Shown here piece after piece: positions 1 through 9,840 of a DNA stretch of 64,000 bases. Source of the DNA: Lethocerus indicus. Taxonomy: Eukaryota > Arthropoda > Insecta > Hemiptera > Belostomatidae. The notes below the pieces were generated by a model, which searched no databases, was not told where the DNA came from, and saw only the letters and a list, made by a program, of their open reading frames with translations. The number at the start of each line of letters is the position of its first letter. Positions within the stretch are counted from its first letter, which is position 1. The stretch covers positions 32,352,224 through 32,416,223 of the forward strand of contig JACDQD010000003.1 of assembly GCA_019843655.1 (NCBI GenBank), given 5' to 3'. A program made the translations under genes and the position numbers.

Positions 1-172
1 CTAGCCGGTTTCAAAAGCTCGGCAAGGACACGAATTTCCGAGAACGCCGGACGAACATCCAAAAGGTTGCCAACCGTGGCCGGAAGCATGTCAAAAATGC
101 CCTCTCTCATGCCTCTGCTAACATCGCGCCGCTCATCAATTAATATTTGCTGAATCTACTATTTCTAATATT
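1..172. other. coding-like GC-rich island, open on both strands, cut by the window edge
   Basis: Frame +3 is open from base 3 to a TAA at 141-143 and would encode a basic C-terminus ending APLIN-stop. Frame +1 is open to a TGA near 170. The complementary strand is also open across the same codons, giving a less basic peptide that includes MREGIFDMLPATVG and LLDVRPAFSEIRVLAELL. Third positions are richer in C/G than the AT-rich surroundings. A canonical AATAAA about 195 bases downstream on + favours a terminal exon on +, while the peptide composition looks more natural on -. I recognise neither peptide. It could be the last exon of a + gene, an internal exon or transposon fragment on -, or a chance GC island. 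The window edge hides the other end. Confidence 0.3.
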
Positions 173-337
173 TTAGCACTACTAATTTGTGTTTTAGTTG
201 GGGTCGGGAACTTTTTATATATCTGTTCATAATAATAAATTAGGAGGATCAGTGGCTCCAGAACAAAGGAAGGCCCGCGGTATTTGTAAATCTAAATTTA
301 ATTATTTTTAATGTTTAAACAACGAAAAAGTTTAGGA

Positions 338-385
338 AATAAAAGTTATTTGAATTGAATTAGGTGTTGAGCGTGTGTTTGGGGT
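338..385 (+). promoter_or_regulatory. candidate poly(A) signal with GU-rich downstream element
   Basis: AATAAA is at 338-343 and a GT-rich stretch (TGTTGAGCGTGTGTTTGGGG) lies about 20 bases further on. This spacing is normal for metazoan 3' end formation and would fit a 3' UTR after the stop at 143. AATAAA is common by chance in AT-rich DNA, so this stands only together with the coding island upstream. Confidence 0.3.
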
Positions 386-972
386 CCCAGATGTTAGCGT
401 TTCTAATCCGCCTGTGCCGTGGACTTTGGTTTTTATGTTGTTTGTTATGTTATTTGTAAGTAGGGGCAATGATAGGAGAGAACATAAGCCGCTCAATCCG
501 TATCACTAAGCGCCTAGCCGTAGTATAGTAAGCAACGTCAGAAAAAAAATCTACCGAACTAGGATAAATAACTGTTATCTATTTTAGGATAGCCTACTTT
601 AAAATTCGTGTACGACTGATTAAAAGACGAAATAACAGTACGGACTCTAAGTGAGGCTAATCGACCCCGATTGCTCGGACCCCGGCGAGTCGTAGTCTAA
701 TTGTGTTATAGTTTGATGGGAGAACTGCGGCGGCGGGGGACGACTATGAATGCCAAATGAATTAATGGGGAACCGGGCCCTGTGATATATCGTCTACGAT
801 TTAAACCGGGAAGGGTCAAACTGGGCCCCATGATCATAACCTGCGAGTTATTTATTGGCTATTGGTTGGGGCGTGCTCGCACATGGGGCACTCTACCCGG
901 CCCTTAAATCCTGATTTAGAACCTATCTCTCTTCACCTTCGAGACTGATTTATCATTTCAAGTCAGTTCGTA

Positions 973-1011
<39 letters not shown>

Positions 1012-2066
1012 ACAAGGAAGAATTGTTTGAGGGAACTAGAATTTCAGTAAAATATTCCAATTATCTATTCGGTTGTAGGCTAGGTAGATTCCCACTTCGG
1101 TACATTTTGTGTTACTTAATTTCGGTACACAGCAATACATGAAAAACAAAAAATATAATCATTTCTTATAACTAACGAACTCGACATGGTATGATCGCAG
1201 TCCGCTATTTCCTGCATATACATAGTTATAATTGAGGAAAAATTCCGCATGTCTGGAATTAGAAACTGGGTTTATACGAATTGAAAATTTTAACCGACCT
1301 CGCGAGAGAGCAAATATTTAACCTATTTAACAATATTTGAACGCGTCCGCGAAATTCGGCTCGGATTCCTGGAGCTGAAATTAAATCTGAGTTTCGAACA
1401 ACGTAACAATATTAATTAAATAACGAAACAAAAGGGTTCAAAATAACTATGCATATTTGATTATTTCTTTTACGCAATAATTAATTACCTTCGTGATATA
1501 AGGATATTGGTATTTAAAAAAGAATTACATTTATACACAACGAGCCTCGGCTAAATGAAGACCTAACGATACCTGATGAAAAAGGTAGCTGTACTCGGCT
1601 GTGAATGACAGGTCATTGATCCGTTCAATCATATGACCGGAAGAGGTAGATATGAACTCCACTGCTCGTTCGGCCTTCCGACCGCATTCGAACACTGTTT
1701 TTTTTTTTCTGTTTTTAACGCTTCAATTATACGAGTTATCACTGCGGTTTAATAAACTGCCGACTGTAGACCGGTGCGACACTAATGTTTTCTAGTCTAA
1801 TCACTCGAAAAGTGGCCGACCGCATATTCAATTACACTGTTGACCACTTAATGAAATATCGATTTAGCACCTACAGCTTATTTCAATACCGCCGGCTTAT
1901 TGCCGGACCTACTGCATAATGGAATGTAACACGTGACCTGTGATGTTTTTAAAAATATGCGCGTACAGGTTGTTTTTTATAAACTTCATTTTTACAGCCC
2001 CCGATATGCCCTTGTATAGATTGTAATCTATGCTCCATACGTACCTTCCGACTTTATTGGCTTATT
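386..2066. other. intergenic, no gene seen
   Basis: AT-rich sequence without a credible reading frame. It contains a pure (AT)n tract at 975-1008 and an 11-base T run near 1698-1708. I see nothing else. Confidence 0.6.
975..1008. repeat. (AT)17 microsatellite
   Basis: Uninterrupted AT dinucleotide tract of 34 bases. Confidence 0.95.
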
Positions 2067-2100
2067 TTGTCTTAAGCTAGACCGGTTTTGAATTTTCGCC
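2067..2100 (+). repeat. fragment of the hairpin SINE-like family (core only)
   Basis: Contains TGTCTTAAGCTAGACCGGTT, close to the core of the copies at 29 and 32.7 kb (GTCTTTTGCTAGACCGGTTTCGG), followed by a TTCGCC box as in those copies. The flanks do not align, so this is an old fragment or a related family. Confidence 0.4.
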
Positions 2101-2352
2101 ATAGGCAGCAACAGTACTTCAGTGATACAGTGAGGTCTGTTGTTTACTAGAATTCTAGTTCTAGTTCATCACTCACAGCGTTGTATAAGATAGATAAACT
2201 CTTCCAATTTCTTCCAGTGGCAACTAACTACATTCGCCCACATTTTGTACCATCTGTGCTTACTTGGGACTACGTAACGGATTAATCTTTGTAATTGTCT
2301 TTTTGTAATTATCATTCCCAAAGAAATTTTAATGGGAACGGACCTTCCCATA

Positions 2353-2668
2353 GGTTGGGATCACCTTCCACAACCCGGATCCAGTCGGTGGTCTACCCCT
2401 TGGTCTCTGTTCCCTCCCTGGTTATCCTGCACAGTTAGGTGTACGTAGCGGATATCGGAGAAATGAAATTACCGTGGTGGACCGAAAATACCACCTTCAG
2501 CTTTGCAAGAGGAGCTGTTGGCTCAACAAAGGCCCGGGGAAATATTCACCCGTCCTCCTGGCGAAATGTCGGACGTGGGGCAGACGCCCCTACTCTCTAA
2601 AAAAACCTTTAACGTTCAGAAACCTCATAAATGTGTATTAATTAAGGGGAGGTTTACGGTGGAATTTC
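2353..2668 (+). other. GC-richer island with overlapping open frames; possible decayed exon
   Basis: Two + frames lack stops here but have no ATG at a useful place. One is open from about 2356 to 2640. The other, about 2469-2668, reads through ALQEELLAQQRPGEIFTRPP and GEMSDVGQTPLLSKKTF, which has a protein-like composition. A possible splice acceptor (CCACCTTCAG) precedes the second. I see no convincing donor and recognise no family. Open frames of this size arise by chance in GC-richer DNA, so this is only a candidate. Confidence 0.15.
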
Positions 2669-3583
2669 TACGATAAAATTGTTTCGGAAATATTTTCACG
2701 AAAACGCCTTTGGAAGAGTAGGGGAGATGAATTCTTCAACTTTATAAAAATGTTACAGGACTATCGATAAGTGTTCCTTTACGTCCAATTCACTTTTTCT
2801 CAATTCCTTATTAATAAAGACGTAGGGAATTTCATCGGGTTAGACTGGTTCGAATTCCTGGAGGAAATCCATCCAGCGACAATACCAGTTGAGGGGTTGT
2901 ACGTTGAAAAAATTATATTTTAATTAAGATTTTCTACAGCATAAATTCTTGTCGCCGACGAAACAATTCCGTTGGGGTATCTCGACAAAATTCAGTGCCT
3001 CGCAAGAGGCGAGGAATTCGGCGCTGTGTTAATTTACGCGACATATTTGGGGCATCTCGCCGGGACCGTGGGCATTAGCCCGAGCGCGCTTCTCAGAGTT
3101 TGGGCCCTCGGCGTTGATTGCGAGCATTCCTAGCCAGTCAACAACACCGGCGATAATTCATTCAGTTATGAACAAACCCCAGCTCCGCCAACAATACGCC
3201 GCCCCTAATTTCCGTTCCCGTATGTTCGGTTCGAGTAAATTATACTTTTTGGTGAACTACATACATCAAAGAGGGATTCCAACTTTCGGATGATTTAACT
3301 CTTTTAGAACCCCGGTAGCATTATTCGTTGTTGGTATTTTTTGGTTGAAGATTAAGTGCGTATTAATCTGTTAGTACTACTAACGGTAAATGGAAGCTTA
3401 ATCGTCTTATTGTCATCATTCGAATATTTAATTCATTATGCATCAATGTTTAATTAATTCCAGCGATTTTGTGTATCATACATACAGGGCCTGTCACTTA
3501 TCCCGTCAATTGTTCTTACAAATTTTATTAACGTGAGAAGTATAATACCTCGGTTGACTCCCTGCTAGACCGGGATTTTTCCT
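2669..3583. other. intergenic, no gene seen
   Basis: AT-rich sequence with no coding signal, repeat or RNA gene that I can support. Confidence 0.55.
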
Positions 3584-4180
3584 GTGTTTGGAAACTTTCC
3601 CAGCGATCCCCGATTGAAGGGCCTTTGCTCTTTTACCCCGGGAATGCGACGTTTCGGGACTTTTACTGCTTCGTCGTCAGGCCACACTGATTCCGTGTCC
3701 GCTCTCTGTCAGTTCCACGTTGGACAGTTTACGATAAAACAGGGCGGCATTATACATAATTTTCCGATAGCGGACAAGTATTTTGCGCGGCTGACGAAAT
3801 ACGACGCCATAAAACGGGTATTTCGGGTGGACTCCGGGCATTTTGTGACCGGTAGCGTACATTTTTAATGGGGTTGCGTACAATGACCGGGCAATATAGA
3901 GGGTGCTTGGCGGGGCCGGGTTTAGTGCGCGGTGTCCCATTGCCGAACGGCAGTCGTTTAATGCCGGTCACGGTTCTAAGCCCTAGGTTTAAAAAAACAA
4001 CAATCGGCCGAGAATTAATGAGCGACACGAGAGAGGCGGCGGCCGAACACCGCTTTTGATATGCGCAGTCAGACCCGCTAACCCGCATTATCCCGCATAA
4101 ATTAGACCATTTATTTTTCACCCGGCAAATATTGCACAGTGCAATATTCATGCGGCCGTATAGATAGAACTGACTGCGCA
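3584..4180. other. CpG-rich island with several overlapping spurious frames
   Basis: The segment is clearly richer in G+C and CpG than its flanks. It is open in + (3584-3868) and in - (3750-4181) at once, which is expected from composition when neither is real, and none of the peptides resembles a known family. It ends with a perfect palindrome at 4128-4148. It may be a conserved regulatory element or an unmethylated island. Confidence 0.3.
4128..4148. repeat. perfect palindrome, 10-bp arms around one base
   Basis: AATATTGCAC, then A, then GTGCAATATT. It could bind a dimeric protein or form a small cruciform. No function is visible. Confidence 0.8.
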
Positions 4181-5213
4181 AATTCTTCGCTAATTATACC
4201 GGCACTGTTCCATTTCCAGGGCGTTCTATCCCTAACCGATCGTTGGATTGAATTTAGATCGAATTAAAACGGTCGGGAATCTAATTGAACTCGGATTTTA
4301 GCATTACTATTTCTGTCTGAGGCCACTGCACCCGCTACACCAGTGCAATTAACTCTCAATCAATAAACTGCTAGACACAGAGAATCGTTGCGGTATTATG
4401 TTAACTCATTTTGTAAAAGCGCCGAGAGGAAATATTCTACATTTACCCTTATAGTCAATTAATTTTGCGGAAAATTCGTCCGATTTTTCCGCCTCGAATT
4501 CTGCTTCCGTTCGAAGAATTTCCCCGCCCCCGTATTTTTCTGGCATCGAACTGCGGCTATTTTCGACTGGCAAACAGTGCGAAGAGAGCGATAAAGCGGT
4601 TGACTTGTGCGGCGTTGTAAACGTTGGGCCTGAAATATGGCGCCCCCCCTCCGGTTCCGACGTGACAGGAACCTTCGGTCCAGAATAGATTCGGTCTTCT
4701 TCGGCCGAACTTGCTGAACTCTTCGTTTGTCGGCCGAAAGTTGCACAAGAACGTGCTCGGCAAAATAAGATTATCGGAAATTCTGGGAAACCGTTCTTTA
4801 TTAGGATAGTGCGCGTAAATCGGCGTGAAATAAAGCGCCTGTAAAAACTGTAAAAGCACCTAAATTGTCAGGTCTCAGACCTTAGTGCGTCAAGAAGTAA
4901 TGATCTCCGAAGCTGTTATACCGACGATCGTACAATCGCAACGACGTTTCAGGCGTGCAGAAGCGAATTGAAAAACATACTACGTACGGCCGCCTCCCAA
5001 CATCGATATCCCTAATTGAATGATACAATAAAAACATAATACTATACTAATCATTGTATCGGCAATAAACGATTGCTAATGGCCACGAGGGAGATTCGAT
5101 TACGGCTTCAATTTCGAAGATTTGCGGTCACACCGGCACGCCTATTAAGGCGTTCCGCAGGCGCATAATAGGCGCAGATTGAACGCCCGGACGGACTTTG
5201 ATTCGCCTACAAA
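4181..5213. other. intergenic, no gene seen
   Basis: Contains GC-richer patches around 4480-4740 that leave minus-strand frames of up to 100 codons open. The peptides are arginine-rich and unlike any family I know. No RNA gene or repeat is supported. Confidence 0.5.
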
Positions 5214-5221
5214 TTATTCGA

Positions 5222-5412
5222 AGTTATTTTTATTTTTATTTCTAGCGCATCTTGTACCATTCACATGTGACAGTGGAAACAGGAAGCCACACAAGCGTCC
5301 AACCTGCCAAAGGAGGCGACACTGGTATAGTAAAAGACGAAATCGGTGAGACAGAAGAACACGAAATCTACGGTATTCTGACCCCTCGCAGACCACAAAA
5401 TAGGAATTAGTT
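5222..5412 (-). repeat. SINE-like element with an A-rich simple tail (family of the 29 kb hairpin copies)
   Basis: Read on -, it starts with TTTTGTGGTCTGCGAGGGGT and ATACCGTAGATTT, as in the copies at 29.02 and 31.67 kb, then TTCTGTCTC and a diverged middle (CTATACCAGTGTCGCC for the usual CTAGACCGGTTTCGG). Unlike those copies it has no inverted 3' arm and ends in a GAAATAAAAATAAAAAT tail, as SINEs do. Flanks on - (TAACTTCTGAACTAATT before, AACTTCGAATAATTTG after) look like a decayed target-site duplication. Short frames here that begin MVCEG are translations of the repeat, not genes. Confidence 0.7.
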
Positions 5413-6939
5413 CAGAAGTTAAAGTACCAATCGTACTACAGAAAAGGGAATGAACTAAAAAAAAAACCAAAGCTGCATAAGACTGCAAAACCTTGCAGCA
5501 TCGTACGTCTACATCGATGGGAAATCCTGATTGCGTTTCCTCGACCCGTTTTCCAAATGTGGCTAATATAAATAAACCAGGAGTGGGGGCAATAAAATGA
5601 GGAGTTAAACGGGTAGGAATCGATCGTTAAACAAACGTGGAAGGATGTTTGGCCGTCTTCCGCCTATTGCCGCGGGCAAACAGCCCCCTACAAACAGAAC
5701 TAAATCCTCGGCCCACGTCCCGGGCTTATTTTAGCAGGCGAAATTACACCCTCGCCCAGCTACCCTAAATAACTAATCTGCCGGCCGAACGTTTAATTTG
5801 AAGGAAATCAGGTCGCTCCACCCTCGACAACGACGTGAGTTCATTGGACGAAGATTTACGGATTGACGCATGGCCTCCGGGGGCATGTGTTCTGCGTTAT
5901 CGGCAGTCTGTCCGGCCGTGTGCAGTCTACCGTCTATTTACAGACCATTGACCGGTTAACCAAAACGGAAAGGGGATAGAAAAGTCAAAGTGATTACGCG
6001 CACGAATAGAAACGAGTAGAGGTACTATGAAGTAAGAGTTGAACATACAATTGCCTTTGGAATTTCAGAATGGAATGACAGTTGGTAATACCGGCGAGTT
6101 ACAGGAGGAGTGTAACACTTAAGAGGGACAGGCTGGCTACGTGTAGACGTTTTTTTTTTATTTTGACGCTCGGATTTGGCTGAGACAACCGCGCTGGAAT
6201 GCGTCCCCAGCTACGCCTTAGCCCCAGCCTCGTCCTGGCCGCGACATTTAATAGGATCCAGTGTCGCTTATTCAAATTTACCGTCGAACATAAAATACCG
6301 GCTAACTTCAATTCATTTTTCTCGAGCTATAGACATTCTTTGAACTATTAGCAGTTACGAGGTCTCTCTCAGTCCAAGAGGATCTGTCCTTTTTGAATTT
6401 CGAAAGGGCCTAAGCCTGTTACCGGCGCTCAATGACCACTTTCAAAACCAGGAAACGGGATTTAACTCATTCATTAATTTTCTATTCCAGATTTCTAGTC
6501 TCGATATGCCACCCTTTAAAACCGGTTTTTTCCTTCGAAAAAAGATTAGGATTCTAATTTTCAGAATAATTACGCGTTCATTTATTTCTGTACCGAATCC
6601 TGATTTATCCCTCGCGGAGAAATTTTGTCAAACAAGTTCGGTAGCTCACCGTATATTTGTAAAGAGTTCAAGATTATCTCTCACAGAGTTTGATCCTTAG
6701 GTAGAGATATTGTAGAGAGAGACTTCTTGATCCTCACAGAGATTGTTTACGTATTTATCTATTCAACGCCACTAGAAAGAGGGCAACGGTTAAAGAAATG
6801 TTGAGAAAACCCTCTTTAAGGCCAGGAAAAATAAATAGAAAAATAATATTAGATATCTAATGACGCAACAGCCTTGTTAGATCTCAACATCCCGATGTCT
6901 ACGTCCCGAAATACCGGGATCTCGATCCGATGTGGGTTG
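5413..6939. other. intergenic, no gene seen
   Basis: Mixed-composition sequence. Short frames at 6099-6311 (-) and 6506-6700 (+) carry no recognisable domain. No repeat was found. Confidence 0.55.
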
Positions 6940-6963
6940 TAGCGGCCGACCGTGAGCGAGCGG

Positions 6964-6999
6964 GAGTGGTGTTGCTCCCCGCCATAGCGGGCCCCACTC
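6964..6999. repeat. GC-rich hairpin
   Basis: GAGTGG at 6964-6969 pairs with CCACTC at 6994-6999. Inside it CCCGC (6978-6982) pairs with GCGGG (6987-6991). It lies at the upstream edge of the CpG-rich promoter candidate. Confidence 0.6.
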
Positions 7000-7083
7000 T
7001 CTCTATCATCGCCGCTGGCCCGGCTTCAGTCTCGTTCGGACACTCGTTCCTGTCGCGTTAACACACGTCCGTACACTCGACAT

Positions 7084-7178
7084 ACACACACACACACACG
7101 CACGCGCTCGTACAAACAAGTGAAGACGCGCCCCGCGTTCACAAACACACAACACATACACACACACACACACACACA
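7084..7178. repeat. two CA/TG microsatellite tracts
   Basis: Uninterrupted (AC)n at about 7084-7099 and (CA)n at 7158-7178, separated by CpG-rich sequence. The short frames rich in CVCVC or HTHTH here are microsatellite translations. Confidence 0.85.
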
Positions 7179-7304
7179 TACAGCTCGCGCGCTCGCGTAT
7201 ACTCTCCGCCGTATCCAAAGTCAGTGCTCGCGTCGGTCAGTGATTCAGTTGGTTTTATTTCTTCTTGTCATCTTCACAAAAGGAAGGGCCACGAGCGAGT
7301 AAGA

Positions 7305-7660
7305 ATTTGGCGGTAGGATCGACCGTCAGCAGGGGTTGGAGGAGGTAGCAGCGGCCGCCGACACGGTAAACACACTCTTGGCCCTCTTGGCACCGCTTCT
7401 CGTTCTCCTCCTTCTTAGAGACTTCCCTCGGCGTTTCTTGTTTCTTTTCGAGTCGCTCTCAAGTAGGCTAACTTTCCGCGCTCGACCCGGTTTCCCCCCG
7501 GCGCGGGTCCCCGCGTGTCGATGAACTCTCCCCGCCCGAATTCGTTCTTCCGGCCCTGCCTAATACGCCGGCCCGCTTCCGGAACAACCTTACACCGGGC
7601 GACTGTTATTATTATTATTAATAAACTGGCTTTCGAGGTAGAATAGAATTCGTTAAAACG
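7305..7660. other. GC-rich sequence downstream of the candidate first exon
   Basis: Continues the CpG-rich block to about 7590 and contains a short TTA repeat (7606-7622). The frames are Leu- or Arg-rich and look compositional. It could be the start of an intron or a longer 5' untranslated region. Confidence 0.35.
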
Positions 7661-7702
7661 TGTGTGCAGATAAGGGATTACAGAAAAGGAGGATGCTTGA
7701 AA

Positions 7703-7995
7703 CGTGTCATCGGGCACGTAACGGTTACTCGGAGCTCGTCGAGAGTTCGGAATATTATCCCCGGACCGTTCCGCTGATTTGGTTCCGGCTTCTTCCGATG
7801 TCAGTAAGCGGCAGTCCTGCCCGCTCTGTTTTATTTATGAACAGATTTCCGAATGGAGTATCAATTGTACAGGGATGCGTCATCGGTGAATTTATCGACA
7901 CCACTGAAGATGGCGTAAGCCGGAAGAAGTCGAGGAATTGTATCAAAGATTCGAATTATGACTATTACCGGGCTTGATACGTGTAATCGGGCACG
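7703..7995. repeat. near-exact 16-bp direct repeat bounding about 260 bp
   Basis: CGTGTCATCGGGCACG at 7703-7718 recurs as CGTGTAATCGGGCACG at 7980-7995, with one mismatch. Between them CGGCTTCTTCCG and CGGAAGAAGTCG form an inverted pair. It may mark an old insertion or a repeated binding site. Confidence 0.55.
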
Positions 7996-8311
7996 GATGC
8001 TGTAAAGGTCCAAAGCGATCAGCTGTTAGGTCGGTACCGTCGGCCAACTGTGCTCGGAAGTGAAATTTCTGATAACTCCGTCTGAATAATTTATATTGAA
8101 GCGTTTCGTAGGTGAAAACGCCGAGAGAGCGACCGTCGACTCGAATGTCGGATGAAACGGGAGAGAGGTCCTCCTGTACGACATAACGGATGTTGCTGAC
8201 CTCATAAAGGACCGAAAAGTCAGCGTTTTCACGTCGTGAAAGACTTTCCAGTCTCCACTGAAATTTACCTGTCTCCCAATAAATCATTACAGCCCGAACG
8301 TCATTTCTCAC
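7943..8311 (-). CDS. possible reading frame or exon fragment, unknown
   Basis: A 122-codon minus frame. From about residue 18 to 95 the composition is balanced and protein-like, including RENADFSVLYEVSNIRYVV and DGRSLGVFTYETLQYKLF, with many codons ending in C or T. A possible acceptor (TAAATTTCAG) lies just inside the frame, so residues before WRLES may be intron. I recognise no family and see no signal peptide, membrane segment or repeat. The last 20 residues overlap the 16-bp direct repeat and look non-coding. It may be a real exon, a decayed transposon fragment or chance. Confidence 0.22.
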   Translation of the reverse strand: MRNDVRAVMIYWETGKFQWRLESLSRRENADFSVLYEVSNIRYVVQEDLSPVSSDIRVDGRSLGVFTYETLQYKLFRRSYQKFHFRAQLADGTDLTADRFGPLQHPCPITRIKPGNSHNSNL

Positions 8312-9814
8312 TGCTCAGTGAAGCGTTCATGCTTCACACTCTTTCTGTCAAAACTTTCATTCGGCGAATTGACCGCGAAATACAATAAATCTTGCGTAAT
8401 TCGACTTAAAATCGTAATTAAAATCGATTTTTCGAGAAAAACATTTTTTATGTACTGAATTTGAGATGCATTTGTTTGTCTCTCTCTCTCTTTCTAAGTA
8501 TATATTCTTGGTTTACAGCAGTAGTTTAGCACAGATTCTCACGGCGTCAGACTGTATCTGTTAGCTGAGATAGGATGAAGACCTACTGGCCTCTTAGATA
8601 GGGAATTGTCCCAGGGCGGAGGCGTGCCGTCTTAGATAAGGGGGCTTACCGAGAGACCCCACGAGGGGGGCCGAGCGAACCCACCTGTGGTGCACATTAG
8701 TCTAAATATAACCGGTATGTGAACTCTGCCGGTAACCCGTGTGACTGGTTCTGCGGCTCCGGCTCCAGCTGGGGCTCTGGGGCCCGCTACTATTCATTCC
8801 ACCGTAAGGCCGGATTCCAGGCTGCTGGCCTCCTCTAGGTTGGATTTCTCTAGGCCCCATAGACGTTTCACGAGAACGACAACTCTCCGCCCGCTCGATA
8901 CCGAGATAAACACACTGTATTAATCAGTTTCATTGAAATTCTATTATAAATTCGATACGATAACCGTAAGCTATTTATTTAAAATGTCATCCTTCTCGAT
9001 TTTCCTGATTTATAAGGCACTTCTGATAGTTATTAATAATTTGTTCATTATTTTTTCCGGAATTTACGTCGATTTAAATATCATTTTTATTTCTCAGGAT
9101 TCACACATAATATTAACTTCTCGCTTATACATTTCTTCTTAATCCGCTTCTTATATTGTTTAATTACATTAACAACTGTTTCCGACGGAAAGCAACCCGA
9201 AATACACATTGTGCACATTGTTTCGTACACAGCAGCCCTTAGAATTCATATCATTACCATTGTTCCGTTTGTTCATAAATTCGAAGTGATTAGCTCTATC
9301 GGTACAAGAATTCGGACCGTGGGAATAATTTATGTATTCTAGTCAAAAAACACGAATCGACAAATAGTTTTGTTATTTTTCATTTAGTCTAATCGCATCG
9401 ATGTCGGCTCCAGGGAAGGAGACGTTTATATTTGATTCGTGGTTGTTTAAGACGGTAAATATTCTACACAATTGTCGACTGTGTGAATTGACCGAGAAAC
9501 ATTTCGAGACATTGTCCTCGAAGTGTTCCGGAACGCAACATCGTTTCTGATGATTTCACCAGGAGGCCGATGGTATGGGGGGGGGGACGGTATTGCGGCG
9601 TATTGAAAAAAATGAACGGTCCAAGGGGTATTGTTTACTGTGATATAACGGGCGGGCTACTCCCGAAACAACTTTCACCCCGGATTCCCACCGTAATGTT
9701 CTTACTCTCGGAGCCGAGAGAATTGGGGAACACAATCGAGCCGAAACGTTTCGACAGACCTCCCTCCTTCTGACGGTCTTTTATCCCGGATAGTAATAAA
9801 AGTCTTCGCGCGTC
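8312..9814. other. intergenic, no gene seen
   Basis: AT-rich with a short (TC)6 tract near 8479 and a ten-G run at 9577-9586. Frames of 60-69 codons here have no recognisable content. Confidence 0.55.
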
Positions 9815-9840
9815 CTGTCTTAAGGTAGACCGGTTTCAAG
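9815..9840 (+). repeat. core fragment of the hairpin SINE-like family
   Basis: CCTGTCTTAAGGTAGACCGG followed by TTTCAAG shares the TAGACCGGTTT core and the TGTCTTAAG approach with the fragment at 2067. Too short for certainty. Confidence 0.3.

Larger units (their letters stand above)
6940..7304 (+). promoter_or_regulatory. candidate CpG-rich promoter and 5' non-coding exon
   Basis: The segment is CpG-rich with two CA repeats and then a cluster of initiator-like motifs: TCAGTG at 7221, TCAGTG at 7237 and TCAGTT at 7245, which fit the arthropod initiator TCAGTY. No TATA box lies at -30. About 50 bases downstream, CGA|GTAAGA (GT at 7299-7300) is a strong splice-donor match. Together this suggests a short 5' untranslated exon on + whose coding exons lie far downstream or outside the window. 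The pattern is seen directly; promoter function is inference. Confidence 0.4.

Noticed and set aside
3750..4181. 143-codon minus frame, the longest in the window
   Set aside because: It overlaps several open frames on both strands in a CpG-rich block, has no domain, and its composition (Arg, Ser, Cys rich) looks like chance.
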